Shown: piece after piece, positions 1 through 7,135 of the stretch | Layout: each line of letters starts with the position of its first letter | How positions within the stretch are numbered: position 1 is the first letter of the stretch | Source: an uncultured Lachnospiraceae bacterium | Lineage (GTDB): Bacteria; Bacillota; Clostridia; Lachnospirales; Lachnospiraceae | Direction: 5' to 3' | NCBI GenBank assembly: GCA_910587085.1 | Contig: CAJUMC010000068.1 | Location: 1 to 15,839 of the forward strand | Length of the DNA: 15,839 nt | The notes under the pieces: model-generated | What the model was told of the DNA's origin: nothing | What the model saw: only the letters and a program-made list of their open reading frames with translations | The model's database searches: none | Position numbers and translations under genes: made by a program

Positions 1-2
1 TT

Positions 3-113
3 GCCAATCTGATTGTAGATTGGCATATAAATACAATTAACTTCACGGATTCAGGGAAGAATGTCAGCTGGGCAGCTGCGTTGCAACTGGCAGAGGGCTG
101 GTGTGGTGTGTAA
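3..113 (+). CDS. C-terminal end of an unrecognised protein, cut by the window edge
   Basis: From base 3 a frame runs open to a TAA at 111-113 and gives 36 residues that look like ordinary protein (it begins ANLIVDWHINTINF and ends LAEGWCGV). There is no start inside the window, so this would be the tail of a gene beginning to the left. Just past the stop, another plus frame (about 98-232) stays protein-like with segments such as YTDDEIVLQGCGEDEYIF, ending in TGA after position 230. That suggests the two pieces were once one gene broken by a frameshift near 105-112. I do not recognise the family, and the fragment is too short for a secure call. Confidence 0.35.
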   Translation, partial: ANLIVDWHINTINFTDSGKNVSWAAALQLAEGWCGV

Positions 114-635
114 AACGTTATACCGATGATGAGATCGTCCTGCAGGGCTGCGGAGAAGATGAGTATATTTTTCGGCGCACAGATATCCGAACCGAGCAAT
201 TTGCTGTGCCATCGGAGGCTTCTTCCGGCCGCTGAGCATGCATCCGCCTGCAAGGGAAATTCTGAAAGCTGCGGCTTTTATATTATCTGCTGCTTGCATG
301 CATCTGCCTGCAAGGGAAATTCTCCTGCATATCCGAAAAGCATACATAAAATACATGCCGATCACAGCCGACGGCAGCCCGAAAGCCGTTGAAAGCCAGA
401 TCATAGAAGGCTTTGCCGTCGGAAAGCACCCGGATTTTGAGGTTTGTACAGTCAAGGCGCAGTTCGTATCCGCTGAAGACGAAAAGTGGTTCAGTTACCG
501 CGTTCAGCGAGCGCTGTCAAACAATGGACAGCTGCAGAAACGGAATCATTTTCCTCATTATTCACAGTGTATACTCCGTCAGTGATACTGTATTTTTACA
601 CTTCGTTCAGGCATATTCTGCTGTATATTTTCCCG
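114..635. other. Region without an intact gene; probable decayed coding sequence
   Basis: No frame here has a convincing start and ribosome binding site. Short protein-like stretches appear in different plus frames: about 98-232 (containing TDDEIVLQGCGEDEYIF) and about 355-540 (containing KAVESQIIEGFAVGKHPDF and VSAEDEKWFSYRVQRALS). They are separated by the direct repeats at 236-323. Shifting frames with plausible composition are what a degraded gene or genes would leave behind. From about 560 the sequence becomes AT-rich and serves as the upstream region of the EAL gene. Confidence 0.35.
236..323. repeat. Two 28-base direct repeats, 60-base period
   Basis: Copies at 236-263 and 296-323 both read GCATGCATC-C/T-GCCTGCAAGGG followed by AAATTCT and differ at a single base. 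Each starts with a GCATGC palindrome. The second copy continues into TCCTGCAT, so it forms an imperfect dyad around GGGAAATTC. Only two copies are seen and the spacer is not conserved, so this is not a CRISPR array. Confidence 0.8.
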
Positions 636-672
636 AAATTTATAAATTTTCGTTATAATGTACAGATTTTCA

Positions 673-700
673 TTGATTTTTTTTCGAAATGTTGTATAAT
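673..700 (+). promoter_or_regulatory. Sigma-70 promoter of the EAL-domain gene
   Basis: TTGATT at 673-678 and a perfect TATAAT at 695-700 are separated by 16 bases, about 50 bases before the start codon. A second TATAAT lies at 654-659 without a good -35. Just before it is a perfect 14-base palindrome, AAATTTATAAATTT (636-649), which could be an operator or simply AT-rich upstream DNA. Confidence 0.7.
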
Positions 701-750
701 TCTAGTATAGAGTATATTGCGTACATATTTCAGATTAAGGGTGGAATTTT

Positions 751-2421
751 ATGGAAGACAAAACTTATCAGCGTTCTTACGAATCCTTTCAGGATGCAAT
801 CAAACAATTTGCCTCCTGCATGGATGATTATCTTTTTGTGTTCGATCTGAAAAAAGATTGCTACTACATTTCAAGCTCCGCCGCAGAGCGGTTCCGCATG
901 CCTTCCAATGAATTTTCCAATGCCTCGGAAGTCCTGCGTGGCTTTGTGTACAGCGAGGATTATCAGATGCTCAGCAACGATCTCGCCAACCTGACAAGCG
1001 GCAAAAAGCAGTCGCACAACCTGCGCTACCGCTGGCTCGGGAAGGATGGCTCCCCGATCTGGATCAACTGCCGGGGCATTGTGGTAAAGGATCCGGATTC
1101 CGTTCCTGAATTTATGATCGGCTGCGTCAACGAGATCGGCGTTAAGCAGATCGCAGACAATGTCAGCGGCCTGCTTGGAGAATCCGCGTTCCGCAACCAG
1201 ATCCAGCGTTTTCGAAAAACATTTCCCAAGGGGTTTATCCTGCGGATCGGCATCGACGATTTCCGCGATATCAACGAGAAATTCGGCACCGAATACGGCG
1301 ATATCATCCTCCGCATCGTGGCGGAGTGCATTGAGCATTCCCTGCTGCCCGGACAGCAGGCCTACCGGATGGTCGCAGACGAATTTGTCGTTACGGATTT
1401 TCTGGGCGGCTCCGGCAGCGACGCTGAAAAGCTTTACTTCCGTATTTGCGGCGAAATTGAGGAAAAAATCGAGGAACGGCACTACGAATCCGTTTATACC
1501 ATCTCGGGCGGCATTATCACAAGCATTGATATTACAGATCTTGATTATACAGATATTACCAAAATTTCCCATTTTGCTCTTGGGGAGGCTAAGCTCCGCG
1601 GCAAAAACCAGGTCTACCTGTTCCGCACCGAGGATTACAGCCGTTTTCTCCGCAAGCGCGTGCTGCTCCGTGCTCTGCATGAGGCTGTCGCAAACAATTT
1701 TCACGGTTTCGAACTGTATTTCCAGCCCATTATGAAAACGGGCTCCGCAGAACTGTTTGCAGCGGAGGCGCTGCTGCGCTTCCGGATCTATGATACCGAA
1801 TTCGTTGCTCCGATCGAGTTTATCCCCATTCTGGAGGAAAGCGGCCTGATTATTCCCGTCGGAAAATGGATTCTCCACCGGGCCATGTCCATGTGCCAGG
1901 AATGCCAGAAGCAATATCCGGATTTTAAGATTTCCATCAACCTATCCTATATTCAGATTATCAAGAGCGCAATCTTGACAGAAATTACCTCCAGTATTGC
2001 GAATGCCACGCTCCGGCCGTCCAGCATTATTATGGAGCTGACGGAAAGCGGGCATCTGGAAAACACGCCGGCTATCCAGAATGTATGGAACCGGCTGAAG
2101 GAACACGGCGTAAACATCGCCATTGACGATTTCGGCACCGGCTATTCCAATCTTCAGAATATCGGAACCCTGATGCCCCATATTGTCAAGCTCGACCGCA
2201 ACTTTACGGCAAAGGCGCTGCAGAATGCCTATGAATATCAGCTGATGATCAATATCATTCAAATGGTGCACAGCCTTGGCCTGCAGGTCTGCGTGGAGGG
2301 TATCGAAACCACGGAAGAGCTGGTGAAAATCTCCGCGCTCAATCCGGATTTCATTCAGGGCTATTATTACAGCAGACCATGCCCGAAGGAGGAGTTTATC
2401 GAAAAATTTCTTTCCAAATAA
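751..2421 (+). CDS. PAS - degenerate GGDEF - EAL protein, probable cyclic di-GMP phosphodiesterase
   Basis: This 556-residue soluble protein has an N-terminal PAS-like sensor (about 20-130), a GGDEF-type domain (about 145-290) and a C-terminal EAL domain (about 300-553). The GGDEF signature reads VADEF at 208-212, so cyclase activity is unlikely; such domains often act as GTP-binding or regulatory modules. The EAL domain keeps its expected catalytic set: EALLR at 339-343, N397 in SINLS, E429 in MELTES, the DDFGTGYSN loop from D459, K480, E516 in VEGIET and Q536 in QGYYYSRP. It should therefore hydrolyse c-di-GMP to pGpG in the cytoplasm. No membrane segment is visible, so the PAS domain probably senses an internal signal. 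The start is supported by AAGGGTGG at 737-744. The gene is monocistronic, with its own promoter and terminator. Confidence 0.93.
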   Translation: MEDKTYQRSYESFQDAIKQFASCMDDYLFVFDLKKDCYYISSSAAERFRMPSNEFSNASEVLRGFVYSEDYQMLSNDLANLTSGKKQSHNLRYRWLGKDGSPIWINCRGIVVKDPDSVPEFMIGCVNEIGVKQIADNVSGLLGESAFRNQIQRFRKTFPKGFILRIGIDDFRDINEKFGTEYGDIILRIVAECIEHSLLPGQQAYRMVADEFVVTDFLGGSGSDAEKLYFRICGEIEEKIEERHYESVYTISGGIITSIDITDLDYTDITKISHFALGEAKLRGKNQVYLFRTEDYSRFLRKRVLLRALHEAVANNFHGFELYFQPIMKTGSAELFAAEALLRFRIYDTEFVAPIEFIPILEESGLIIPVGKWILHRAMSMCQECQKQYPDFKISINLSYIQIIKSAILTEITSSIANATLRPSSIIMELTESGHLENTPAIQNVWNRLKEHGVNIAIDDFGTGYSNLQNIGTLMPHIVKLDRNFTAKALQNAYEYQLMINIIQMVHSLGLQVCVEGIETTEELVKISALNPDFIQGYYYSRPCPKEEFIEKFLSK

Positions 2422-2476
2422 AAATATACTTAAACAGCAAGTGTATTAAAACAGTATTTCATAAAATCACGGCAGA

Positions 2477-2527
2477 GGCTGCAGCTCCGGTAATATATCT
2501 CCCGGAGCTGCAGCCCCCGTTTTATTT
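2477..2527 (+). terminator. Intrinsic terminator of the EAL gene
   Basis: A perfect 14-bp stem, GGCTGCAGCTCCGG (2477-2490) with CCGGAGCTGCAGCC (2502-2515), has an 11-base loop and is followed by CCCG and TTTTATTT. It lies 56 bases after the stop codon. Confidence 0.92.
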
Positions 2528-2763
2528 CTTTCCGTTTTTTCCGATTTCCTGCCGGTTCTGTTCCGTTGCTGCATCCTGCCGCATTCCGGTCAATTCCGTT
2601 TTCCTGCTGCTTTCTCCCGGTTTCCTGTCCGTCTTCGTCCTCCTGCTACTTTCTGCTGCATTCCGTTCAGTTCCGGTTTCCTGTCCGTCTTCGTCCTCCT
2701 GCCGCATCCTGCCGCATTCCGGTCAATTCCGCCCTCCTGCTGCTTTCTTCCGGTTTCTGATCC
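2526..2763. repeat. Pyrimidine-rich (plus) / purine-rich (minus) nested repeats at a convergent junction
   Basis: The stretch is very pyrimidine-rich on the plus strand and is built from interlaced repeats. A 30-base unit starting CCGGTTTCCTGTCCGTC is identical at 2617-2646 and 2673-2702 (56-base period). A 28-base unit starting GCATCCTGCCGCATTCC is identical at 2571-2598 and 2704-2731 (133 bases apart) and continues as a weaker match for about 30 more bases. It fills the gap between the EAL terminator and the DUF362 stop codon. It would therefore be the 3' untranslated part of the DUF362 transcript, as a GA-rich RNA. The frames that stay open across it code for repetitive charged or low-complexity sequence and are probably by-products of the base bias. 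Confidence 0.85.
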
Positions 2764-2769
2764 GCTAGC

Positions 2770-3636
2770 CTAATTAAGCCGTACCAGTTCATACTCCCTG
2801 CTGCCCACCCCGAGCTCCGCGGCTGCCTCTATCGTGTGAACGCCGTTCCGCGACTCAATACGCTCAATCAGATGCTCCCTGCCCGGATCCTTCGAAGCAT
2901 AGACAAGATCAAGACATGCCTGATCCAGCGCTACCGGGTCAAGGGAGGAAAGTATCCCGATATCAGCCATGGCCGGGTCTTCAGCCACCGCACAGCAGTC
3001 ACAGTCTACCGACAGGTTCTTCATTACATTGACAAAAACGATCCTTCCGTCATAATATTCCATTATGGTTTTCGCGGCATCCGCCATGGATTCCAGAAAC
3101 GAATTCTGTTCGGCAGACCATGCCTTTTCCAGATCCCCGGCCCCGTGAATATACGCTTTTCCGCGGGAGGACGCCAGCCCGATAGAGATATTTTTCAGCG
3201 CTCCCCCGAAGCCGCCCATCGGGTGCCCCTTAAAATGGGAAAGTACAAGCATGGAATCATAATTTTTCATGCCTGAGCCGACAAAATTTCTCCGCAGCCG
3301 CTTGCCGTTCATCACCGGAAGCACCAGCTGATCAATCGCATCCAGAATATCCACCCTTGCAATATCCATCCAGCCGTGCAGCTTCAGCGTCCGGATATGC
3401 TCCCGCGTCGTGTTCCGTTTTCCCTTATACGCGGTGTTGCATTCCACAATCGTGCCGTTCACATGCCGGATAACCGGCTCCATAAAATCCGGGCGAAGGA
3501 AATTCTGGTTCCCTACCTCGCCGGAATGGATCTTGACCGCGATTCTGCCCTCCAGCTTCCGCCCTGCTGCCTCATACATCCGTATCATTGCCCCCGAAGT
3601 AATCTCTTCCGTAAAGTAAACCTTCGCTTTTGACAT
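2770..3636 (-). CDS. DUF362 domain protein lacking the ferredoxin-like domain
   Basis: The 288-residue product matches the short DUF362 family common in Clostridia. It shows the family features MSKAKVYFTEEITSG at the N terminus, IVECNTAYKGKRNTT, LSHFKGHPMGGFGGALKN, VNVMKNLSVDCDCC and SLDPVALDQACLDLVY. Longer relatives carry a 4Fe-4S ferredoxin insert; here only a cysteine cluster (VDCDCC) remains, so metal binding is possible but unproven. The biochemical role of the family is unknown. I start it at ATG 3636 because AGGTG lies a few bases upstream and family homology begins there. The frame stays open for 51 more codons upstream (to ATG 3789) with no ribosome binding site. It is divergent from the FAD/Rieske gene and convergent with the EAL gene. 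Confidence 0.9.
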   Translation of the reverse strand: MSKAKVYFTEEITSGAMIRMYEAAGRKLEGRIAVKIHSGEVGNQNFLRPDFMEPVIRHVNGTIVECNTAYKGKRNTTREHIRTLKLHGWMDIARVDILDAIDQLVLPVMNGKRLRRNFVGSGMKNYDSMLVLSHFKGHPMGGFGGALKNISIGLASSRGKAYIHGAGDLEKAWSAEQNSFLESMADAAKTIMEYYDGRIVFVNVMKNLSVDCDCCAVAEDPAMADIGILSSLDPVALDQACLDLVYASKDPGREHLIERIESRNGVHTIEAAAELGVGSREYELVRLN

Positions 3637-3800
3637 AGCACACCTCGTCTCATTTTTATTTGGGTTACGCAAAACTTCCGTTCCTTTTCCGGCAATCGGT
3701 TCCTTCCCCTCTCTGCTTTCCACAGCATCCTGCTGATTGTGCAGCGCAAGGAGCCGCTGAATCATTATTGATCCGGTAAACGAATGCATATATAAGGGAC

Positions 3801-3829
3801 ATTATAATCAAATTGGGCGACAAAATCAA
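3801..3829 (-). promoter_or_regulatory. Sigma-70 promoter of the DUF362 gene
   Basis: Read on the minus strand, TTGATT (3829-3824) and a perfect TATAAT (3806-3801) are separated by exactly 17 bases. This predicts a start near 3794 and a leader of about 158 bases before ATG 3636. The placement argues against translation from the upstream in-frame ATG at 3789, which would leave almost no leader. Confidence 0.75.
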
Positions 3830-3864
3830 CCCATCTTATACATGTTATTTGCTTTTTCTGGTAA

Positions 3865-3873
3865 TGCTATAAA
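3865..3873 (+). promoter_or_regulatory. Extended -10 promoter of the FAD/Rieske gene
   Basis: TGCTATAAA fits an extended -10 element (TGn before TATAAA at 3868-3873). The matching -35 position (TTATTT, 3845-3850) is weak, as is usual for extended -10 promoters. The ribosome binding site GAAAGGGAG follows at 3885-3893, ending seven bases before the ATG. Confidence 0.55.
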
Positions 3874-3900
3874 TAATAACTTACGAAAGGGAGACTCTTT

Positions 3901-5529
3901 ATGAAACAAAAAATATCCGTATGGTCAGAAATTGCAATTCCATCGATCCGACCTGCCCTTTCAGGCGACCTGTCCGCTGACGCTGCCGTAATCGGCGGAG
4001 GTCTTGCAGGCATTTTAACGGCGCATTATCTTTCCGAAGCAGGGCTTCATACCGTCGTGCTGGAACGCGACCGCATCGGCAGCGGCCAGACGGGCGGAAC
4101 CACCGCAAAAATAACCTCGCAGCACGGCCTGATTTACCGACGTATAAAGGAGCGGCTCCGCGTAGAAACCGCACGCAGCTATGCCGCTGCAAATCAGCAG
4201 GCAATTGAGGATTACGCTTCTCTGATTCATAAAATGGATATCAAATGCGATTTTCGGCGCTGTCCCGCTTTTCTTTATACGGCAGGAGCAGAAGACGGCC
4301 CCGCACTGCTGGCCCGGGAATGCGAGGCCGCGGCAGAACTCGGCATCCCTGCTTCCATTACTGACAAAACCGAACTCCCCTTCCCTGTTCAGGCAGCGCT
4401 CCGCTTTGATTCCCAGGCATGCTTCCATCCTCTGAAATTCCTGTATGCCGTTGCGGCACCGCTGGAAATCTATGAGCAGACTGCCGTTCTGCGCGCGGAG
4501 GGAAACCGCGTTGTTACATCCTGCGGTACCGTAACTGCTAAGCATATCGTGTTCTGCTGCCATTATCCGTTCCAGAACATGCCCGGCTATTATTTCATGC
4601 GGATGCACCAGGAGCGCAGCTACGTGATTGCACTGGCTCCCCGGGCAGGCGGCTCCGGACCCGCACCTGCTAAACCTCGTTCGACGGAAGACGGCCGAAC
4701 AGAACCGGGCAGCTTGAAACCAGAAATGCCGGAAACCGTCCGTCCGTTGAACAACGAGGCGGTACCAGTCGGGTCAAAAGCAGAAAGTCCTGCGGCTGTC
4801 CGTCCGGAAACCCGCAACCCGATTATGAATGGAATGTATCTCGGCATTGACCCGGACGGTCTCTCCTTCCGCTCTTACGGCCAGACGCTCCTGCTCGGAG
4901 GCGGAAGTCACCGCACCGGCGAAAACCGAACCGGAGGCCGGTTTGCGAGACTGCGGCAGTCTGCTGCAGATTACTATCCTCAGCTGCGCGAAGCGGCAGC
5001 ATGGAGTGCGCAGGACTGCATTCCGCTCGACGGCATTCCGTATATCGGGAGATTCTCCTCTTCCACGCCGAACTGGTACGTTGCCACCGGTTTTCAAAAA
5101 TGGGGCATGACATCTGCCATGGCAGCCGCCAGGCTGATCACCGGTCTGATACGGGACGGCGCACATCCGTACGAGGCTGTTTTTTCGCCGCAGCGTTTCT
5201 CGCTGTCAGCTTCCGGGAAAACACTGGCTCAGGAAATGCTGCACGCGGCCAAGGATCTGACGAGGCGCGTTCTGGCTCCCGCACGGGGGGAGGTTGACGC
5301 ACTGCCGAAAGGGCACGGCGGTGTTGTTGAGCTTAACGGGGAAAAATGCGGTGTGTACAAAGATGAAAACGGAGAGATTTTTGTCGTATCTATATGCTGT
5401 CCTCACCTCGGATGTCAGCTTGAATGGAACCCGGACGAAAAAAGCTGGGACTGCCCTTGCCACGGTTCACGATTTGACTACCGCGGCCGGCTGCTGGACG
5501 AACCTGCACAGCAGGATATCACCGACTGA
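3901..5529 (+). CDS. FAD-dependent oxidoreductase with C-terminal Rieske [2Fe-2S] domain (YhfW-like)
   Basis: The 542-residue protein begins with a DAO-type FAD-binding fold: VIGGGLAGILTAHYLSEAG at 30-48 (dinucleotide motif), E55 in VVLERD, and SGQTGGTTAKITSQHG at 61-76. The DAO domain ends with a typical IPYIGRFSSSTPNWYVATGF block at 379-398. A Rieske domain follows (about 462-540), with cluster ligands C500 and H502 in CPH, C518 and H521 in CPCH, plus C505 and C520 as the probable disulfide pair. The layout matches Bacillus YhfW-like proteins; the physiological substrate is not known. It is probably cytoplasmic, since no signal peptide is seen. Oddly, residues about 249-306 form a Pro/Gly/Glu-rich low-complexity insert between ERSYVIAL and GMYLGIDPDGLSF, where relatives as I recall them are continuous. 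The gene is divergent from DUF362. Confidence 0.92.
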   Translation: MKQKISVWSEIAIPSIRPALSGDLSADAAVIGGGLAGILTAHYLSEAGLHTVVLERDRIGSGQTGGTTAKITSQHGLIYRRIKERLRVETARSYAAANQQAIEDYASLIHKMDIKCDFRRCPAFLYTAGAEDGPALLARECEAAAELGIPASITDKTELPFPVQAALRFDSQACFHPLKFLYAVAAPLEIYEQTAVLRAEGNRVVTSCGTVTAKHIVFCCHYPFQNMPGYYFMRMHQERSYVIALAPRAGGSGPAPAKPRSTEDGRTEPGSLKPEMPETVRPLNNEAVPVGSKAESPAAVRPETRNPIMNGMYLGIDPDGLSFRSYGQTLLLGGGSHRTGENRTGGRFARLRQSAADYYPQLREAAAWSAQDCIPLDGIPYIGRFSSSTPNWYVATGFQKWGMTSAMAAARLITGLIRDGAHPYEAVFSPQRFSLSASGKTLAQEMLHAAKDLTRRVLAPARGEVDALPKGHGGVVELNGEKCGVYKDENGEIFVVSICCPHLGCQLEWNPDEKSWDCPCHGSRFDYRGRLLDEPAQQDITD

Positions 5530-5816
5530 TGTATTCCGGCTTACGTCTTCCGCAAAACAGCAGAGATTCCCTGTACACCATAACCCGCAGCACGTATCAC
5601 AAACCTCTTGCATACCATAATCTGCAGCGCACGGGCAAATTTCCGGAACATATTTCAAGCACATGGTCCGCAACAGCTGCTCGTTTCGTCCGCCCGCAGC
5701 ACAATTTCACAGGCATAAAGCTCCCTATATTTCATACTATTTTATGAAACCATCACCGGGGCTTTTGTAAATGCCGCCCCGGAAATAACTTTCCATCTTT
5801 CCACAGGGGGGCTTTT
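5530..5816. other. Intergenic region with a GC-rich hairpin and an imperfect direct repeat
   Basis: There is no gene here. CCGGGGC (5756-5762) pairs with GCCCCGG (5776-5782) around a 13-base loop, without a U tract; it may be a weak terminator of the Rieske gene or a leader structure of the DUF305 gene. An imperfect repeat is visible near 5570-5640 (CTGTACACCATAACCCGCAG versus CTTGCATACCATAATCTGCAG). I could not fix a promoter for the downstream gene with confidence. Confidence 0.4.
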
Positions 5817-6380
5817 ATGAAATATTGCGTGTTTGACGATCGGACAAAGGACTATCTCTGCTGCTATTATTCCATTCTTGACAATATGATTCAGGGCATG
5901 GAGGGCGCGGACGTAAACGACAGTGTTTCCCACAACTTCATCGTACAGATGATCCCTCACCATCAGGCGGCAATTGAGATGTCCGACAGCCTCCTTCAAT
6001 ATTGCTCCTGGCCTCCGCTGCGCCGGATTGCAGCAAATATCATCTCCTCCCAGACAAAAAGCATAAGCGAGATGTGCCGGGTTTCGGAGTGCTGCTGCGA
6101 ACCTTCCGGCTGCTGCGATCTGATGCTGTATCAGCGGCAGCAGCAGAATATCACGCATGCCATGTTCTGTGAGATGAATTCAGCCCGCTCCTCCAACAAT
6201 ATCAACGCCAACTTTATGCGTCAGATGATTCCCCATCATCTCGGAGCAATCCGCATGGCCGAAAATGCTCTTCATTTTGAGCTCTGCCCGGACCTGATCC
6301 CGATTCTTGAGGCCATTATTGTTTCGCAGCGCAGCGGTGTGCAGGAAATGCAGCACCTTCTTCGCCGGACCGGCTGCTGA
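5817..6380 (+). CDS. Tandem DUF305-like protein with a cysteine-rich hinge
   Basis: The 187-residue protein carries the DUF305 signature twice: FIVQMIPHHQAAIEMS at 41-56 and FMRQMIPHHLGAIRMA at 133-148. Each is followed by a second helix ending in a (V)SQ..S..EM pattern (ISSQTKSISEM at 76-86, VSQRSGVQEM at 169-178). DUF305 proteins are four-helix, ferritin-like folds; some members, such as cyanobacterial CopM, bind copper through His and Met. The HH pairs and abundant Met here fit a metal-handling role, which is inference. Between the repeats lies a Cys cluster, ECCCEPSGCC at 91-100. No signal peptide is seen, so it is probably cytoplasmic, whereas many family members are exported. AGGGGGG at about 5804-5810 supports the start. 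Confidence 0.85.
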   Translation: MKYCVFDDRTKDYLCCYYSILDNMIQGMEGADVNDSVSHNFIVQMIPHHQAAIEMSDSLLQYCSWPPLRRIAANIISSQTKSISEMCRVSECCCEPSGCCDLMLYQRQQQNITHAMFCEMNSARSSNNINANFMRQMIPHHLGAIRMAENALHFELCPDLIPILEAIIVSQRSGVQEMQHLLRRTGC

Positions 6381-6396
6381 TGCAGCCGCACAGCCT

Positions 6397-6443
6397 AAAC
6401 GGCAGGGGCCGAACTCCTCTCAAAGTCCGGCCCCTGCCGTTTT
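6397..6443 (+). terminator. Intrinsic terminator of the DUF305 gene
   Basis: A perfect 15-bp stem, AAACGGCAGGGGCCG (6397-6411) with CGGCCCCTGCCGTTT (6428-6442), has a 16-base loop and ends in TTTT. It lies 16 bases past the stop codon. The AAA at the left foot could give weak termination of minus-strand transcripts as well. Confidence 0.9.
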
Positions 6444-6730
6444 CAGCCATTTTACCGTTTTTCCCGCACGGGCTTCCCGTTTGCCTCTTTGGGTTTCTGC
6501 TCAATCCCTGCATTTCCTGGTTTCGCTTTGTGCTCAGCCTGGTACTTTCCCTGGTTTCACTCTTTGCTCAGCTTTCTGCTTTCCCCAGTTTTGCTCTGTG
6601 CTCAGCTTTCTGCTCAGCTCTCTGCTTTCCCCGTTTTCACTCTTTGCTCAGCTTCCGCTCAGCCTGGTGCTTTCCCCGTTTTCACTCTTTGCTCAGCTTC
6701 CGCTTTTCTTCCGGTTTTTTCAGTTCCTGC
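6444..6730. repeat. Pyrimidine-rich repeat tract with a 34-base period at a second convergent junction
   Basis: The tract is pyrimidine-rich on the plus strand and is organised around GCTCAGC, found at 6532, 6566, 6600, 6612, 6646, 6657 and 6691. Successive distances are 34, 34, 12, 34, 11 and 34. The full unit reads roughly GCTCAGC, then CTTTCCCC/TGG, then TTTCACTCTTT. All three plus frames stay open for long stretches because stop codons are excluded by composition, not because of selection for protein. It lies between the DUF305 terminator and the stop of the 72-aa minus-strand gene, so it would be transcribed as a GA-rich 3' untranslated RNA of that gene. Confidence 0.88.
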
Positions 6731-6806
6731 TTCGCATTTCACAGTAATACAGAACGGGGTCTTCTTCGGAAAACCTCAGGCTCCGAAACTCCGGTCAGTC
6801 TTTCCT

Positions 6807-7025
6807 CTAAAACAGCTTCTTGATAAAATCTGCCGCCTCGGAAACCTTATCCACGGAAACCTTTGCCTTTACGCCCTGGATAATCTGGTTTACGATATCA
6901 TCCGGAAGATCAACGCCGATTACCTTTTCCACCGCCTTCACCGGCTCCTTGGAAAAAAGATTCTTGATCGTATCATCCTCTGTCACCTTTTCCACAAGCT
7001 TGCTGATCTGTTCCTTGATGTCCAT
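6807..7025 (-). CDS. Small 72-aa helical protein of unknown function
   Basis: The product is a short, charged, mostly helical protein beginning MDIKEQISKLVEKV, with FSKEPVKAVEKVIGVDLPDD at 24-43 and IIQGVKAKVSVDKV at 48-61. Similar small proteins are common in Clostridia and have no assigned role. The KEP-x-AVE-x-x-x-GVDLPDD pattern faintly recalls nitrile-hydratase-like leader peptides, but no modification enzyme is nearby and the C terminus has no Cys/Ser/Thr-rich core, so I do not call it a RiPP precursor. GGGAGG at 7034-7039 gives good start spacing. It has its own near-consensus promoter and a leader of about 100 bases. The GA-rich repeat follows it. Confidence 0.85.
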   Translation of the reverse strand: MDIKEQISKLVEKVTEDDTIKNLFSKEPVKAVEKVIGVDLPDDIVNQIIQGVKAKVSVDKVSEAADFIKKLF

Positions 7026-7135
7026 TCCAAAATCCTCCCGATTTCAATATTGTTTTTGAATGCAGCTGCGGACGAAACCGGCGCATATCCCTGCAGCGGA
7101 CGCTGCATACCCTACCTGCGCAGGGCCCCGCAGAC

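Noticed and set aside
236..323. Possible CRISPR start (28-base repeats, 32-base spacer)
   Set aside because: Only two copies, with no further units on either side and no cas genes. The repeat carries a GCATGC palindrome and sits in decayed coding sequence.
871..1914. 347-codon minus-strand frame inside the EAL gene
   Set aside because: It is a shadow of the conserved PAS-GGDEF-EAL coding sequence on the other strand.
2522..2707. 61-codon minus-strand frame with charged repetitive product
   Set aside because: It lies wholly within the purine-biased repeat, with no ribosome binding site at a suitable distance in front of its own start.
6807..7025. RiPP precursor with a nitrile-hydratase-like leader
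   Set aside because: The resemblance is faint, the C terminus lacks a core peptide, and no modification or export genes are nearby.
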